From an uncultured Lachnospiraceae bacterium (GTDB taxonomy: Bacteria; Bacillota; Clostridia; Lachnospirales; Lachnospiraceae), in NCBI GenBank assembly GCA_910588865.1, contig CAJUSJ010000032.1, forward strand, positions 18,043-41,898: a stretch of 23,856 nucleotides of DNA, given 5' to 3'. Below, in pieces: positions 7,770 through 16,064 of the stretch. The notes beneath the pieces are model-generated. The model had not been told where the DNA came from, ran no database searches, and saw nothing but the letters and a program-made list of their open reading frames with translations. The translations under genes were made by a program, and so were the position numbers. How positions within the stretch are numbered: the stretch's first letter is position 1; each line of letters begins with the position of its first letter.

Positions 7770-8741
7770 TTATCTCCAGGGACTCCAGCCGTCATCGCCG
7801 GACAAAACAGACTCCGGGCTGAAGAGCGGCAGATCCTGGTCAGACAGGCGGCGCGTCCAGCAGGGCCGCGCGTTTATGTCTGCCCCCGGGCCAAAGCTTT
7901 GGTACTCGGCAAAGAAGCAGTTTTGGCGGGCAGAGAGCTTATTCCAGTCATGCCAGCCCTCCGGGCAGATGTGTCGGTCCATGTAGCAGCTGATGAGGAC
8001 GGTCTTGGCGTAGTCCCGCCACGGCCTTCCCAGGTAGACGGTTCCCGGAGGGCACTCACTTGTAAAACGGCAGTTTCTCATGACATATCCGTAGGGCTGG
8101 CCAAAAGGAGTGGAGGCAGCGGTCACATAGCCATTGACCGGCTGTCCGATGTCCTTGGAGAAAAACTCACAGCCTTCAAAATAAGCCGTGGCGCCGCCGA
8201 AGATAAAATCGATATCTCCTTCCATATAGCAGTTTCGGTAATAATGGCGGCCATTGACCCTGGGGGCGAACTCCTTTGGCCCTACAAAGCCTCCAGGCTC
8301 TACCTCCGTTGGAGGGAGTGGGCCGGTAAAAAGAGTGTCCTGGTTTCCTAAAAAACGGCAGTTGTCAAACATGAGCCTGTCCCCGTCCGCGTAGAGGGCC
8401 AGTGCTTGGCCGAATTTGGGGCCGGGGCCCGCGCTATTGGCCAGAGTCAGGTTTTTGAAGGTCACGTCATGGGTGTCCACCAGACAGGAATAGGTCCGGA
8501 AAGTCCCCCGCTTTCCCCCATCTGCCATGGTCATCCTGGCATAGAGGTCAAAGGTGAGAATGGTCTCTTCCTTTGACTCTCCCAAAAGCGTAACCCGGGG
8601 GCGGGTGATGACGATCTGCTCTTTGTAGATGCCTTTGTGAATAAAAAAAACAATCTCTTCTTCCCTGTCCGGGGGAAGGCAGGCCAATGCCTGGCCTACG
8701 GAGCGAAAATCTCCGCTTCCATCTGTCGCGATGTGTATCAT
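7770..8741 (-). CDS. Pectinesterase family (CE8) protein, cytoplasmic
   Basis: The 323-residue product has the right-handed beta-helix signatures of carbohydrate esterase family 8: GNQDTLF (132-138, catalytic Asp135), DIDFIFG (176-182, catalytic Asp178) and YLGRPW (236-241, catalytic Arg). The family removes methyl esters from polygalacturonate. I start it at 8741 because AGGAGA lies 7 bases upstream and the protein then begins IHIATDGSGDF, the usual family start; a longer frame to 8807 lacks support. No signal peptide is present, so it would act inside the cell on imported oligogalacturonides, as in other gut Firmicutes. No other pectin gene lies in the window. It converges with the amidohydrolase gene. 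Confidence 0.92.
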   Translation of the reverse strand: MIHIATDGSGDFRSVGQALACLPPDREEEIVFFIHKGIYKEQIVITRPRVTLLGESKEETILTFDLYARMTMADGGKRGTFRTYSCLVDTHDVTFKNLTLANSAGPGPKFGQALALYADGDRLMFDNCRFLGNQDTLFTGPLPPTEVEPGGFVGPKEFAPRVNGRHYYRNCYMEGDIDFIFGGATAYFEGCEFFSKDIGQPVNGYVTAASTPFGQPYGYVMRNCRFTSECPPGTVYLGRPWRDYAKTVLISCYMDRHICPEGWHDWNKLSARQNCFFAEYQSFGPGADINARPCWTRRLSDQDLPLFSPESVLSGDDGWSPWR

Positions 8742-8778
8742 AAAAAAATCTCCTGTATCCAAAGTTTTTCGCAACTCT

Positions 8779-8807
8779 ATTATACAAGAAGGATTCCGGC
8801 GGCGCAA
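8779..8807 (-). promoter_or_regulatory. Promoter of the pectinesterase gene
   Basis: On the minus strand TTGCGC (8807-8802) and TATAAT (8784-8779) are separated by 17 bases, about 38 bases before the chosen start codon at 8741. Confidence 0.65.
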
Positions 8808-8841
8808 CGAATAATTTGGATCGGATTTTTGAAAATCAGCA

Positions 8842-8870
8842 TTGACTTTTTCTTCACAAAGTGAGATAAT
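8842..8870 (+). promoter_or_regulatory. Promoter of pckA
   Basis: TTGACT (8842-8847) and GATAAT (8865-8870) have an ideal 17-base spacer. The leader is only about 30 bases, with TAAGGAGGA as ribosome binding site, so no riboswitch is expected. Confidence 0.8.
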
Positions 8871-8908
8871 AAAAACAAATTTGGTTTTTTATTTAAGGAG
8901 GATTATTA

Positions 8909-10606
8909 ATGTCAACAAAAGCTTATTACCCTATCAATGAAATCGGATCCGGTAAGCCTGGATTTTCCACCACCAGATCCATCATCGAAGCAGCCTTCTA
9001 CGGAAACAATGTTGTCAAGGTCAACACCTTGAAAGAAGCTTATGAGTTAGCAAAGAATTCTCCGGGAACGGTAGTCACAGACATGCCTGTATACAGAGGA
9101 GAGGAGTTTGGTCTTGAGAAAGACGCGAAGGTTCTTCTGTTCAACGACGGGGCTATCACTGGACGCTATGCTACCGCGCGCCGCATTTCCGGCGAGCCAG
9201 GAGTAAACTGCGCGGCTCTTGACAGAGTGGCTATGGACGCGGTCTATGAGTCCCGCTGGAAAACCATGTATCACGCGGAGGTTTTTGTAGGCCTTGATCC
9301 TGAATTTATGGTAAAAGCTCATCTTCTGATCCCCGAAGGGGAAGAGAACATCATGTACAACTGGATGCTGAACTTCCAGTACATGTCTGACGAGTATGTG
9401 AAGATGTATAAGAACTCCAAGCCTGTTGGCGACGGCAAGGAAGCTGACATTTTTATTTTCTCCGATCCTCAGTGGACAGGTTCTGACCGTCCAAACGTAT
9501 CCTTAGACTGCCTGTCTGACCCGCAGAAGAAGACTCTGTGCTACTTTAACACCGAGACAAACTGTGCCTGCATTCTGGGTATGAGATATTTCGGTGAGCA
9601 CAAGAAGGGTACCCTGACCATGGCCTGGGCCATTGCCAACCGCAACGGCTATGCTTCCTGCCACGGCGGACAGAAAGAGTACACCCTGGCTGACGGAAGC
9701 AAGTATGTGGCCTCCGTTTACGGTCTGTCAGGTTCCGGAAAGTCCACTCTGACACACGCAAAGCACGGCGGCAAGTACGAGATCAAGGTTCTCCATGACG
9801 ACGCGTTTATCATCAACACTGATACCTGCGCCTCTATCGCTCTGGAGCCTACTTATTTTGACAAGACAGCCGATTATCCTACCGGCTGCCCGGACAACAA
9901 GTACCTGTTGACGGCTCAGAACTGCTCCGCGACTCTGGATGAGGACGGCAAGATCCAGCTGGTAACCGAGGACATCCGCAACGGCAACGGCCGGGCCATC
10001 AAGTCCAAACTGTGGTCTCCCAACCGTGTTGACAAGATCAACGCTCCTGTTAACGCTATTTTCTGGATCATGAAAGATCCCACCATCCCACCGGTAGTTA
10101 AGCTGAAAGGCGCTTCCCTGGCATCTGTTATGGGCGCTACATTGGCCACCAAGCGTTCCTCCGCTGAGCGTCTGGCTCCGGGTGTGGATCCCAACAAGCT
10201 GGTAGTGGTTCCCTACGCCAACCCGTTCAGAACCTATCCTCTGGCCAATGACTATGAGAAGTTCAAAAAGCTGGTGGAGGAGAAGAATGTAGATTGCTAT
10301 ATTGTAAACACCGGAGATTTCATGGGCAAGAAGGTAAAACCCGCTGACACCCTGGGAATCCTGGAAGCCATCGTGGAGGGAAAAGCCAACTTCCATCAGT
10401 GGGGTCCCTTCTCTGATATCGAGATCATGGATTGGGAAGGCTTTGTGCCGGATATGAACGACGGGGATTATGTTGGCCAGCTGAAAGCCCGCATGAATGA
10501 CCGCGTCAATGAGATCAAAGAGTTCGCCACAGCAAAAGAGGGCTACGACAAGCTGCCTGACGACGCTCTGGCCGCTCTGGAGAAAGTAGTAGCTGAATTG
10601 AATTAA
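8909..10606 (+). CDS. pckA: Phosphoenolpyruvate carboxykinase (ATP)
   Basis: This enzyme interconverts oxaloacetate plus ATP with PEP, CO2 and ADP. In anaerobic gut Firmicutes it can run toward gluconeogenesis or, in the carboxylating direction, feed fermentation to succinate or propionate. The kinase P-loop GLSGSGKST (272-280) is typical of the ATP-dependent class. Further conserved segments are VLHDDAFII, which includes metal-binding acidic residues, and NAPVNAIFWIMKDP. At 565 residues it is slightly longer than the usual 530-540 because of N-terminal and C-terminal extensions. TAAGGAGGA precedes the ATG. It is monocistronic, with its own promoter and terminator, and its regular synonymous codon choice suggests high expression. 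Confidence 0.96.
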   Translation: MSTKAYYPINEIGSGKPGFSTTRSIIEAAFYGNNVVKVNTLKEAYELAKNSPGTVVTDMPVYRGEEFGLEKDAKVLLFNDGAITGRYATARRISGEPGVNCAALDRVAMDAVYESRWKTMYHAEVFVGLDPEFMVKAHLLIPEGEENIMYNWMLNFQYMSDEYVKMYKNSKPVGDGKEADIFIFSDPQWTGSDRPNVSLDCLSDPQKKTLCYFNTETNCACILGMRYFGEHKKGTLTMAWAIANRNGYASCHGGQKEYTLADGSKYVASVYGLSGSGKSTLTHAKHGGKYEIKVLHDDAFIINTDTCASIALEPTYFDKTADYPTGCPDNKYLLTAQNCSATLDEDGKIQLVTEDIRNGNGRAIKSKLWSPNRVDKINAPVNAIFWIMKDPTIPPVVKLKGASLASVMGATLATKRSSAERLAPGVDPNKLVVVPYANPFRTYPLANDYEKFKKLVEEKNVDCYIVNTGDFMGKKVKPADTLGILEAIVEGKANFHQWGPFSDIEIMDWEGFVPDMNDGDYVGQLKARMNDRVNEIKEFATAKEGYDKLPDDALAALEKVVAELN

Positions 10607-10623
10607 GTTTTTGTTATGACCAT

Positions 10624-10654
10624 AAGGGACGCGGCAATATACCGCGTCCTTTTC
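10624..10654 (+). terminator. Rho-independent terminator of pckA
   Basis: GGACGCGG (10627-10634) pairs with CCGCGTCC (10642-10649) around a 7-nt loop, with A/T extension of the stem and a short T tract. Confidence 0.93.
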
Positions 10655-10828
10655 TAAAATTTTTGTCCAGCGGCTGTCTGGCTGGTGTACATGGGAGGGA
10701 GAACAGTGACAATGGTTATGCGTCCTGTTATGAGGTGGACGAGCTGAGAACCCTCGAAAAAGTGCACAAAAAACATAGGCAGTATTTTTATATAAATCGA
10801 CGAAGTTGACCGACTTTTCAAAAAAACG

Positions 10829-10858
10829 CTGACATTTTTCCGAATAAAATGCTAAAAT
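10829..10858 (+). promoter_or_regulatory. Possible promoter of the small gene/CarD operon
   Basis: CTGACA (10829-10834) and TAAAAT (10853-10858) are 18 bases apart, with TG just before the -10. A second TATAAT at 10864-10869 lacks a -35. The rest of the 10655-10888 spacer shows no gene or clear structure. Confidence 0.5.
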
Positions 10859-10888
10859 ATAGGTATAATGAGAAATGGAGGAGTTTTT

Positions 10889-11053
10889 ATGAGACGGATT
10901 GCCAGTGCCTGCCTGCTTCAGACCATTAAGAAACTCGACAACGGCGGTACCAAGTATGTGATTGAGGACAAGATTACAGAAGAGAGCGGCGCCATAGTGG
11001 TAAAGATACGGAAGCAATATAATTCATATCCTGTTAACGGCTATATTGATTGA
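10889..11053 (+). CDS. Small conserved-looking protein upstream of CarD-like gene
   Basis: This 54-residue basic protein (starts RRIASACLLQTIKKL, ends NSYPVNGYID) has no domain I recognise. GGAGGA lies 6 bases upstream of the ATG at 10889, which is clearly better than the in-frame ATG at 10868. Its stop is 7 bases before the start of the CarD-like gene, so the two are likely cotranscribed and translationally coupled. It contains neither a transmembrane segment nor a metal-binding motif. The good ribosome binding site and the tight coupling are the grounds for calling it a gene. Confidence 0.65.
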   Translation: MRRIASACLLQTIKKLDNGGTKYVIEDKITEESGAIVVKIRKQYNSYPVNGYID

Positions 11054-11060
11054 GGAAAGG

Positions 11061-11582
11061 ATGAGCGGATTGTTCGATAAAGGAGAGTATATTGTTTATG
11101 GAACCACCGGTGTATGTCTGGTAAAGGATATCACAACCATGTCTATGGATGAGCAGAGAAAGGATCGGCTGTACTATGTGCTGGAGCCTATGGGAGTCAG
11201 CGGAAGCAGAATCATGACGCCTGTGGAGAACAACAAGAGCATTATGAGGCCAGTGCTGTCCCGGGAGGAGGCCTTCCACCTGATCGACAGGATCCAGGAG
11301 GTGGCTGAGCTGGGAATTTCCGATGACAAACAGAGAGAGTCCCGGTACAAGGAGGCTCTGGGTACCTGTGACTGCCGTCAGTGGATCGGCATCATCAAAA
11401 CCCTGTATTTCCGCAAAAAAGACCGGATGTCCAGGGGAAAGAGGCTGACAGAGGTTGACGAGCGGTACTTAAAAAAGGCAAAAGAGAATTTATATCGGGA
11501 ACTTTCCATACCTCTTGAGATTCCCGCGGAGGAAGTGGAGCATTTCATCACAGAGCGGATGGAGAAGGCCGCAGAGGACTGA
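11061..11582 (+). CDS. CarD-like (CarD_CdnL/TRCF-type) transcriptional regulator
   Basis: The N-terminal 60 or so residues (FDKGEYIVYGTTGVCLVKDI, then DRLYYVLEPM) form the Tudor-like RNA-polymerase-interacting domain of CarD/CdnL proteins, shared with Mfd. The rest is helical and basic, as in the DNA-contacting part of CarD. Such proteins bind the polymerase beta subunit and stabilise open promoter complexes. The 173-residue length is normal. ATG 11061 is chosen with GAGG at 11052-11055; TTG 11073 is an alternative that places the start directly at the conserved domain. The direct targets cannot be inferred. Confidence 0.88.
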   Translation: MSGLFDKGEYIVYGTTGVCLVKDITTMSMDEQRKDRLYYVLEPMGVSGSRIMTPVENNKSIMRPVLSREEAFHLIDRIQEVAELGISDDKQRESRYKEALGTCDCRQWIGIIKTLYFRKKDRMSRGKRLTEVDERYLKKAKENLYRELSIPLEIPAEEVEHFITERMEKAAED

Positions 11583-11607
11583 GTTCCAATAGAGACAAGG
11601 AAAAACC

Positions 11608-11636
11608 TTGACACCACCACTGTTTTTCGGTATTCT
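11608..11636 (+). promoter_or_regulatory. Promoter of ylxM
   Basis: TTGACA (11608-11613) and TATTCT (11631-11636) have a 17-base spacer. The predicted transcript start near 11643 leaves a very short leader with GGGGTG as ribosome binding site. Confidence 0.78.
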
Positions 11637-11652
11637 GACAGGGGTGATGAAA

Positions 11653-11994
11653 ATGGAAAAGATCGTCTGGCAGGGACTTTTGTACGATTTTTATGGAGAG
11701 CTGCTGACACAGCATCAGCGCCGGGTCTATGAGGATGTGGTTTTTAATGATCTGTCCTTAAGCGAGATCGCCAAGGAACAGGGTGTTACCCGGCAGGGAG
11801 TTCACGATCTGGTGAGACGGTGCGATAGGATCCTGGAAGGGTATGAGGAAAAACTTCATCTGGTGAAAAAATTTCAGGAGACCAGGCGGCTGGCTAATGA
11901 GATTCAGAAGCTTCTGGAAGAATATCAGGAGACCAAGGATCACATTCTTTTGAGGAAAGCGAAAGAGATGGCAGAGAAGATTGTGGATATTTAG
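11653..11994 (+). CDS. ylxM: YlxM family DNA-binding protein, SRP-operon associated
   Basis: This short helix-turn-helix protein (UPF0122/YlxM, also p13) resembles sigma factor region 4. QRRVYEDVVFNDLSLSEIAK and QGVTRQGVHDLVRRC are the family core. In Firmicutes ylxM normally lies immediately upstream of ffh and is thought to regulate or modulate SRP. Here ffh is on the same strand but 10.8 kb away. The start at 11653 gives the standard MEKIV N-terminus, with ATG 11647 as alternative. Its own TTGACA-17-TATTCT promoter overlaps the 5' end of the longest open frame, so upstream TTG/GTG starts are unlikely. Confidence 0.9.
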   Translation: MEKIVWQGLLYDFYGELLTQHQRRVYEDVVFNDLSLSEIAKEQGVTRQGVHDLVRRCDRILEGYEEKLHLVKKFQETRRLANEIQKLLEEYQETKDHILLRKAKEMAEKIVDI

Positions 11995-12055
11995 TTATTT
12001 TGATGTTTTGATCGTAATTTCTTTGTGCGATAGTACATGATATTCTGATAAATTA

Positions 12056-12085
12056 TTGACAAAGTCAAACCTTCTCAGTTATAAT
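12056..12085 (+). promoter_or_regulatory. Promoter of the FMN/FAD reductase-like lipoprotein gene
   Basis: TTGACA (12056-12061) and TATAAT (12080-12085) are consensus hexamers with an 18-base spacer, about 50 bases before the start codon. Confidence 0.8.
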
Positions 12086-12137
12086 GACCATACGGGCCTA
12101 TAAAGGGATGGCCTGAAAAGTATCCTGAGGAGGAATT

Positions 12138-13940
12138 ATGAGAAAAGCAAAGTTATTCAATGTTATGGTGGCGTCCGCGTCAGCTTTGAGCCTGGCGGCA
12201 TGTTCCGGCTCCGGTACTCCAGAGACAACTGCCCCGTCAGAGACTACTACTACAGCGGCGGTAACAGAAGCGCCCGCGACGGAGGCATCTGCCGCTGAGG
12301 ATGAGACAACCGAGGCCCAGGGGCCTGTGACCTATGACGCCAAAGGCAGCGGCTACGGCGGAGAATTGAATCTGAAGGTGACCATTGACGGGGACACCAT
12401 CACGGACCTGGAGCTGGGGGATCATCACGAGACCAACGTGGTTATGGACCGGGCGTTTCCTGTGATCAGAGAGCGGATTTTAGAGGCCAACACCCCGGTG
12501 GTGGACAGTGTGACGGCGGCTACGTTTTCGTCTTACGCGGTGAAGGCGGCGGTTGCCGACGCCATGACCCAGGCAGGCATGGAAGTGGAGAACATTACTA
12601 TGGCCACCAAGGGACCAGAGAAGGAAGCGAAGACATTAGATGACGTGACCGCGGATATCGTGGTAGTGGGAGGAGGCCCCTCAGGTCTCGCGGCGGCTAT
12701 TACCGCGAAGCAGGCCAACAAAGATGCCTATGTTCTTGTTGTGGAGAAGATGGATATCTTAAGCGGCAACGGAAAATTTGACATGAACTTCTACGACCTG
12801 ATCAATTCCCAGGCCCAGAAAGCCGCTGGCAACGAGAAATGGACGGTAAATCAGGTAGAGAATTTTATAGAGGCCAAGTCCGCGGCAGGAGACGACGAGG
12901 CCCGGGTAAAGGTGTGGGCAGAGCAGGAGAATGTTCTGGACGCGTGGCTCCGGGACATGGGCGTGGAATTGGATTATAATTACAGCGCCATGAACCATAT
13001 GGCAAAGGAAGATCAGTACGCGGGGGAAGTGATCCAGGCGGGCATGGAAGAGTGCGCGAAAGAGCTTGGCATCGAGATCCGCACCGGTACTAAGGGCATT
13101 GACCTGATCATGGAAGAGGGCCGCTGTGCGGGTGTCAGTGTGGAGAACAATGACAACGAAAGCTATGCCGTCAGGGCACAGTACACCATTATCGCCACCG
13201 GCGGTTTCTGCAGCAGCAAGGAACTTCTGGCCGAGTACGCGCCCGGATACGAGGTGCTGAACACATCCAACCAGATGGGCACTACCGGCGATTTTGTGAA
13301 GGTGTTTGAGGCAAACGGCTTCAAGATGGAGCAGATGGACAATGTAAGGGTGTTCCCCAACATCATCGTTCCCAGAAGGGATCTGACAGGCGGGGCGGAT
13401 TTAAGCCTGCTTGTAAATAAAGAGGGCGCTCGTTTTATCTCCGAGAACGCGGGAGGACTGAATCTGGGAACCACGATTCAGGCTCAGACAGACGGAGCGG
13501 TGTTCTCTATCACAGACAAGACCGGATATGATTCCTTTTACCGGATCCGCAAGCACGTTGGGTTGGGGTATTACTCTCAGGGTGAGACTCTCGCGGAACT
13601 GGCAGAGGCCCTGGGTATTGACCCGGCCGGTCTGGAGCAGACGGTGGCGGATTTTAATGAGGCCGTGGAGTCCGAGACAGAGGATGAGCTGCTGGGAGAA
13701 GTGGCTTCCCGTCCTCTGGACGCGGAGGGCCCTTACTACGGCGTCCGGATTGAGGCGGCCAACCACATGACCAAGGGCGGCGTGTCCTGCAATGAGAACG
13801 CTCAGGTACTCTACGAGGACGGAAGCGTGGTGGAAGGATTGTACGCGGCCGGCGAAGTGACATGGCAGTCAGGCGGTTACTCCCAGTCCGTGGCATTTGG
13901 CCGGGTAGCGGGAGAGCAGGCGGCTACGAATCTGCGGTGA
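12138..13940 (+). CDS. Secreted FMN- and FAD-binding fumarate reductase-like lipoprotein
   Basis: This 600-residue protein has a lipoprotein signal with lipobox LAAC (Cys22) and a Thr/Ala/Glu-rich spacer. It then has an FMN_bind domain (about 65-145) with a DSVTAAT motif placing the flavinylated residue at Thr129. A flavocytochrome-c/fumarate-reductase FAD domain follows (about 170-600), with the dinucleotide motif VVVGGGPSGLAAA (176-188) and the C-terminal YAAGEV...SVAFGRVAGE. Known relatives are extracytosolic flavin reductases that respire organic acceptors such as fumarate, urocanate or cinnamates, with FMN attached by ApbE. Here it would sit on the outer face of the membrane. The acceptor cannot be read from sequence. 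GAGGAGG precedes the ATG, and a strong stem-loop follows the stop. Confidence 0.9.
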   Translation: MRKAKLFNVMVASASALSLAACSGSGTPETTAPSETTTTAAVTEAPATEASAAEDETTEAQGPVTYDAKGSGYGGELNLKVTIDGDTITDLELGDHHETNVVMDRAFPVIRERILEANTPVVDSVTAATFSSYAVKAAVADAMTQAGMEVENITMATKGPEKEAKTLDDVTADIVVVGGGPSGLAAAITAKQANKDAYVLVVEKMDILSGNGKFDMNFYDLINSQAQKAAGNEKWTVNQVENFIEAKSAAGDDEARVKVWAEQENVLDAWLRDMGVELDYNYSAMNHMAKEDQYAGEVIQAGMEECAKELGIEIRTGTKGIDLIMEEGRCAGVSVENNDNESYAVRAQYTIIATGGFCSSKELLAEYAPGYEVLNTSNQMGTTGDFVKVFEANGFKMEQMDNVRVFPNIIVPRRDLTGGADLSLLVNKEGARFISENAGGLNLGTTIQAQTDGAVFSITDKTGYDSFYRIRKHVGLGYYSQGETLAELAEALGIDPAGLEQTVADFNEAVESETEDELLGEVASRPLDAEGPYYGVRIEAANHMTKGGVSCNENAQVLYEDGSVVEGLYAAGEVTWQSGGYSQSVAFGRVAGEQAATNLR

Positions 13941-13983
13941 TTGATCAACTACAGACGTGAATGAAAAAATAGCCGCGCGGAGA

Positions 13984-14022
13984 AGGGCCGCGGTGGTTCG
14001 TATAAACCACCGCGGCCCCTTT
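13984..14022. terminator. Bidirectional terminator between convergent flavoprotein genes
   Basis: A perfect 14-bp stem (13985-13998 with 14005-14018) and 6-nt loop lie between the stop codons of the two convergent genes. The T tracts are short, but the stem is very GC-rich and could stop transcription from both sides. Confidence 0.85.
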
Positions 14023-14026
14023 GCGC

Positions 14027-15778
14027 TTACTCTATAGTGATGTTGGTATCCTTGGCCGCGGCCCAGGCCTTCTCGATCGCTCCCAGAAGATCCCCGTGGG
14101 CATCCCTTAAGCTCATGGTAGCGCCGGAGATACCGTCCAGTTCCTCCTTCTGCTGATCCGTGAGGGCCTCGTATTTTTTCACGTCCTCGTCCTTGTCGGA
14201 GGTCCCGTGAAGAGGCTTGCCGTTTAAGTCGGAGCAAGCGGTTTCGTACCACGCGGTGACTTCATCGGTGGTCTTGCCCGCGAAGAACTCTTCAAAGATG
14301 TTCATCTCGTCGGCCCATGTACCGGAATTCAACTTGTAGGTGTTCCCCCTCTCCCTCTTGGTAGCCCAGGAATCCACCTCTGCCAGGAAGGTATCGTCGG
14401 TCTGATCCAGAACCGTATCTACTTTCTCGTCATGGTCTTCATCCGCGTTGTAAGACTGTCCCGGGAAGCCTGTCAGATGAGGCATGTGCTCTCCGTCATA
14501 GTTAGGGGTGGCGATCTCCATCACGTCGGTGAAGAGAGCGATGATCTTGCCGTCTTCGTCGTAGCAGGCACCTGCCGCCTGAGTGTTGAAGCTGTACACG
14601 CCGGTCTCCTGGTCATCCTTGCCGGGGCCTAAACGTCCGGTATTGGTGATGCCCAGACCGATCTTCGCCACGCTGTCTGCCTCCACAGGGCGTCTCTGGT
14701 CATAGGCTTTCTGGATAGCGGCCATGATGTTGCCGTGGCCGTCATTAAGAGACATGGTGGCACCGGAAATGGCATCCAGAGCAGCTTTCTCTTCGTCGCT
14801 CAAAGCTTCGTATTTCTTGATATCCTCGTCCTTGTCGGAGGTTCCATGGAGGGGCTTGCCGTTTAAGTCGGAACAGTAAGCGGCATACCACTGATTTACC
14901 TCATCCATGGTCATGCCCCGGAAGGTCTCCTCAAACAGTTCCATCTCGTCGGTCCAGGTGCCGGAGTTCAGCTTATAGGTGTCTCCCCGCTCACGCTTGG
15001 TGGTCCAGGAATCCACCTCTGCCAGGAAGGTATCGTCGGTCTGTTCCAGGACCGTGTCCACCTTCTCATCATGGTCTTCATCTGCGTTGTAGGACTGTCC
15101 CGGGAAACCTGTCAGGTGAGGCATGTGTTCTCCGTCATAGTTGGGGGTGGCCACCTCAAGCTGGTCTACCTCCAGGTCCAGGATTCTGCCTTCGTCGTCG
15201 AACAGCACATAGGCGATGACCTCGTTGAAGCTGTACACCCCTACTTCCTGGTCATCTTTGCCGGGGCCCAGGCGTCCGTTGGAGGCAAAGCCGATACCGT
15301 GGGAGAGTCCGGCAGCCGCCACTTCTTTCTGAACATTGCCCTCTGCCTCCTCAGACTCAATGCCAAGGGCAGAGCGGACAGCGTCGAAGACAGCATTGGA
15401 TGTCCAGGTGGCTCCGGCTACAGCGTCCACGCCGTCTAAATCGCCTTTTTCAATGATCGCTGCCTGCAGTGTCTCCAGAGCGGCTCCGCCGATGCCCGGT
15501 GTCTCCTGATCTCCGGTGAGCTTTAAGTCCGTGATCTTGTCGCCTTCTAAGGTTATCTCAGCAGTGACAGGTCCGCCGTATCCTTCGGCTTCTCCTGTGA
15601 CCACGGTGGCTTCCGGTGCCGCCTGGGTGGTAGGCGCTTCCGTAACAGGTGCCGTGGTGGTCTCCTGAGCGGCGGTAGTGGTGGCAGCTTCTGTAGCCGC
15701 CGGCTGGGAACTGTTTCCGCATGCCGCAAGTCCCGCGCTCATGACCAGAAATGCTCCTGCCAGTAGGTTTTTCCTCAT
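14027..15778 (-). CDS. Lipoprotein with three FMN-attachment motifs and a 213-residue duplication
   Basis: The 583-residue product begins with a lipoprotein signal (lipobox LAAC, Cys20) and a Thr/Ala/Pro-rich spacer. An FMN_bind domain (about 65-140) has AGATWTS, with Thr124 as the candidate FMN site. Two near-identical units follow, offset by exactly 213 residues: NGRLGPGKDDQE at about 167 and TGRLGPGKDDQE at about 380, each ending in SGATMSL (Thr341 and Thr554). Both repeated units share NADEDHDEKVDTVL. The protein resembles extracellular electron-carrier lipoproteins such as PplA that receive FMN from ApbE. I start it at 15778, where GAGGT lies 8 bases upstream; the longer frame to 15904 has no such site. 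It converges with the FMN/FAD reductase and may pass electrons to it. Confidence 0.9.
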   Translation of the reverse strand: MRKNLLAGAFLVMSAGLAACGNSSQPAATEAATTTAAQETTTAPVTEAPTTQAAPEATVVTGEAEGYGGPVTAEITLEGDKITDLKLTGDQETPGIGGAALETLQAAIIEKGDLDGVDAVAGATWTSNAVFDAVRSALGIESEEAEGNVQKEVAAAGLSHGIGFASNGRLGPGKDDQEVGVYSFNEVIAYVLFDDEGRILDLEVDQLEVATPNYDGEHMPHLTGFPGQSYNADEDHDEKVDTVLEQTDDTFLAEVDSWTTKRERGDTYKLNSGTWTDEMELFEETFRGMTMDEVNQWYAAYCSDLNGKPLHGTSDKDEDIKKYEALSDEEKAALDAISGATMSLNDGHGNIMAAIQKAYDQRRPVEADSVAKIGLGITNTGRLGPGKDDQETGVYSFNTQAAGACYDEDGKIIALFTDVMEIATPNYDGEHMPHLTGFPGQSYNADEDHDEKVDTVLDQTDDTFLAEVDSWATKRERGNTYKLNSGTWADEMNIFEEFFAGKTTDEVTAWYETACSDLNGKPLHGTSDKDEDVKKYEALTDQQKEELDGISGATMSLRDAHGDLLGAIEKAWAAAKDTNITIE

Positions 15779-15812
15779 AAGTTGTACCTCACTATATGTA
15801 TTTTGTAAAATT

Positions 15813-15841
15813 ATTGTATCATTATTGATATATTGTGTCAA
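15813..15841 (-). promoter_or_regulatory. Promoter of the FMN lipoprotein gene
   Basis: On the minus strand TTGACA (15841-15836) and TACAAT (15818-15813) have a 17-base spacer, about 35 bases before the ATG at 15778. Confidence 0.82.
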
Positions 15842-15950
15842 TGAGATGTGTTCTTGCCTGCTTGAATGTAAAGGCGGCGCGGAAGAAATGATGCCCCGGG
15901 GCAAAAAGAGCTGATGGGTATACCTCTGTCCAGAGATTGTAAAATGAAGA

Positions 15951-16007
15951 AGAAAAATACTCCTTTTCGATAAGAATTGTCATATCTGAATTCTTACCAA
16001 AAAGGAG
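15951..16007 (-). terminator. Terminator of the blaI-blaR1-like operon
   Basis: Arms 15960-15978 and 15989-16007 pair at 17 of 19 positions around a 10-nt loop. On the minus strand the stem is followed by TATTTTTCTT, the orientation expected downstream of the BlaR1-like gene, whose stop is at 16065. Confidence 0.8.
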
Positions 16008-16064
16008 CCATTTGTTTAATGCGTATTATATAATTGAAGAAATACTACATGCATGTAATTTTTT

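Noticed and set aside
8871..8908. Riboswitch before pckA
   Set aside because: The predicted leader is only about 30 bases, too short for a known riboswitch.
9728..11017. 429-codon minus-strand frame over pckA and the following spacer
   Set aside because: It runs antisense to pckA and through its terminator; no domain is visible and no ribosome binding site supports it.
15779..15904. N-terminal extension of the FMN lipoprotein to 15904
   Set aside because: It would bury the lipoprotein signal peptide internally and run through the gene's own TTGACA/TACAAT promoter; the start at 15778 has a Shine-Dalgarno.
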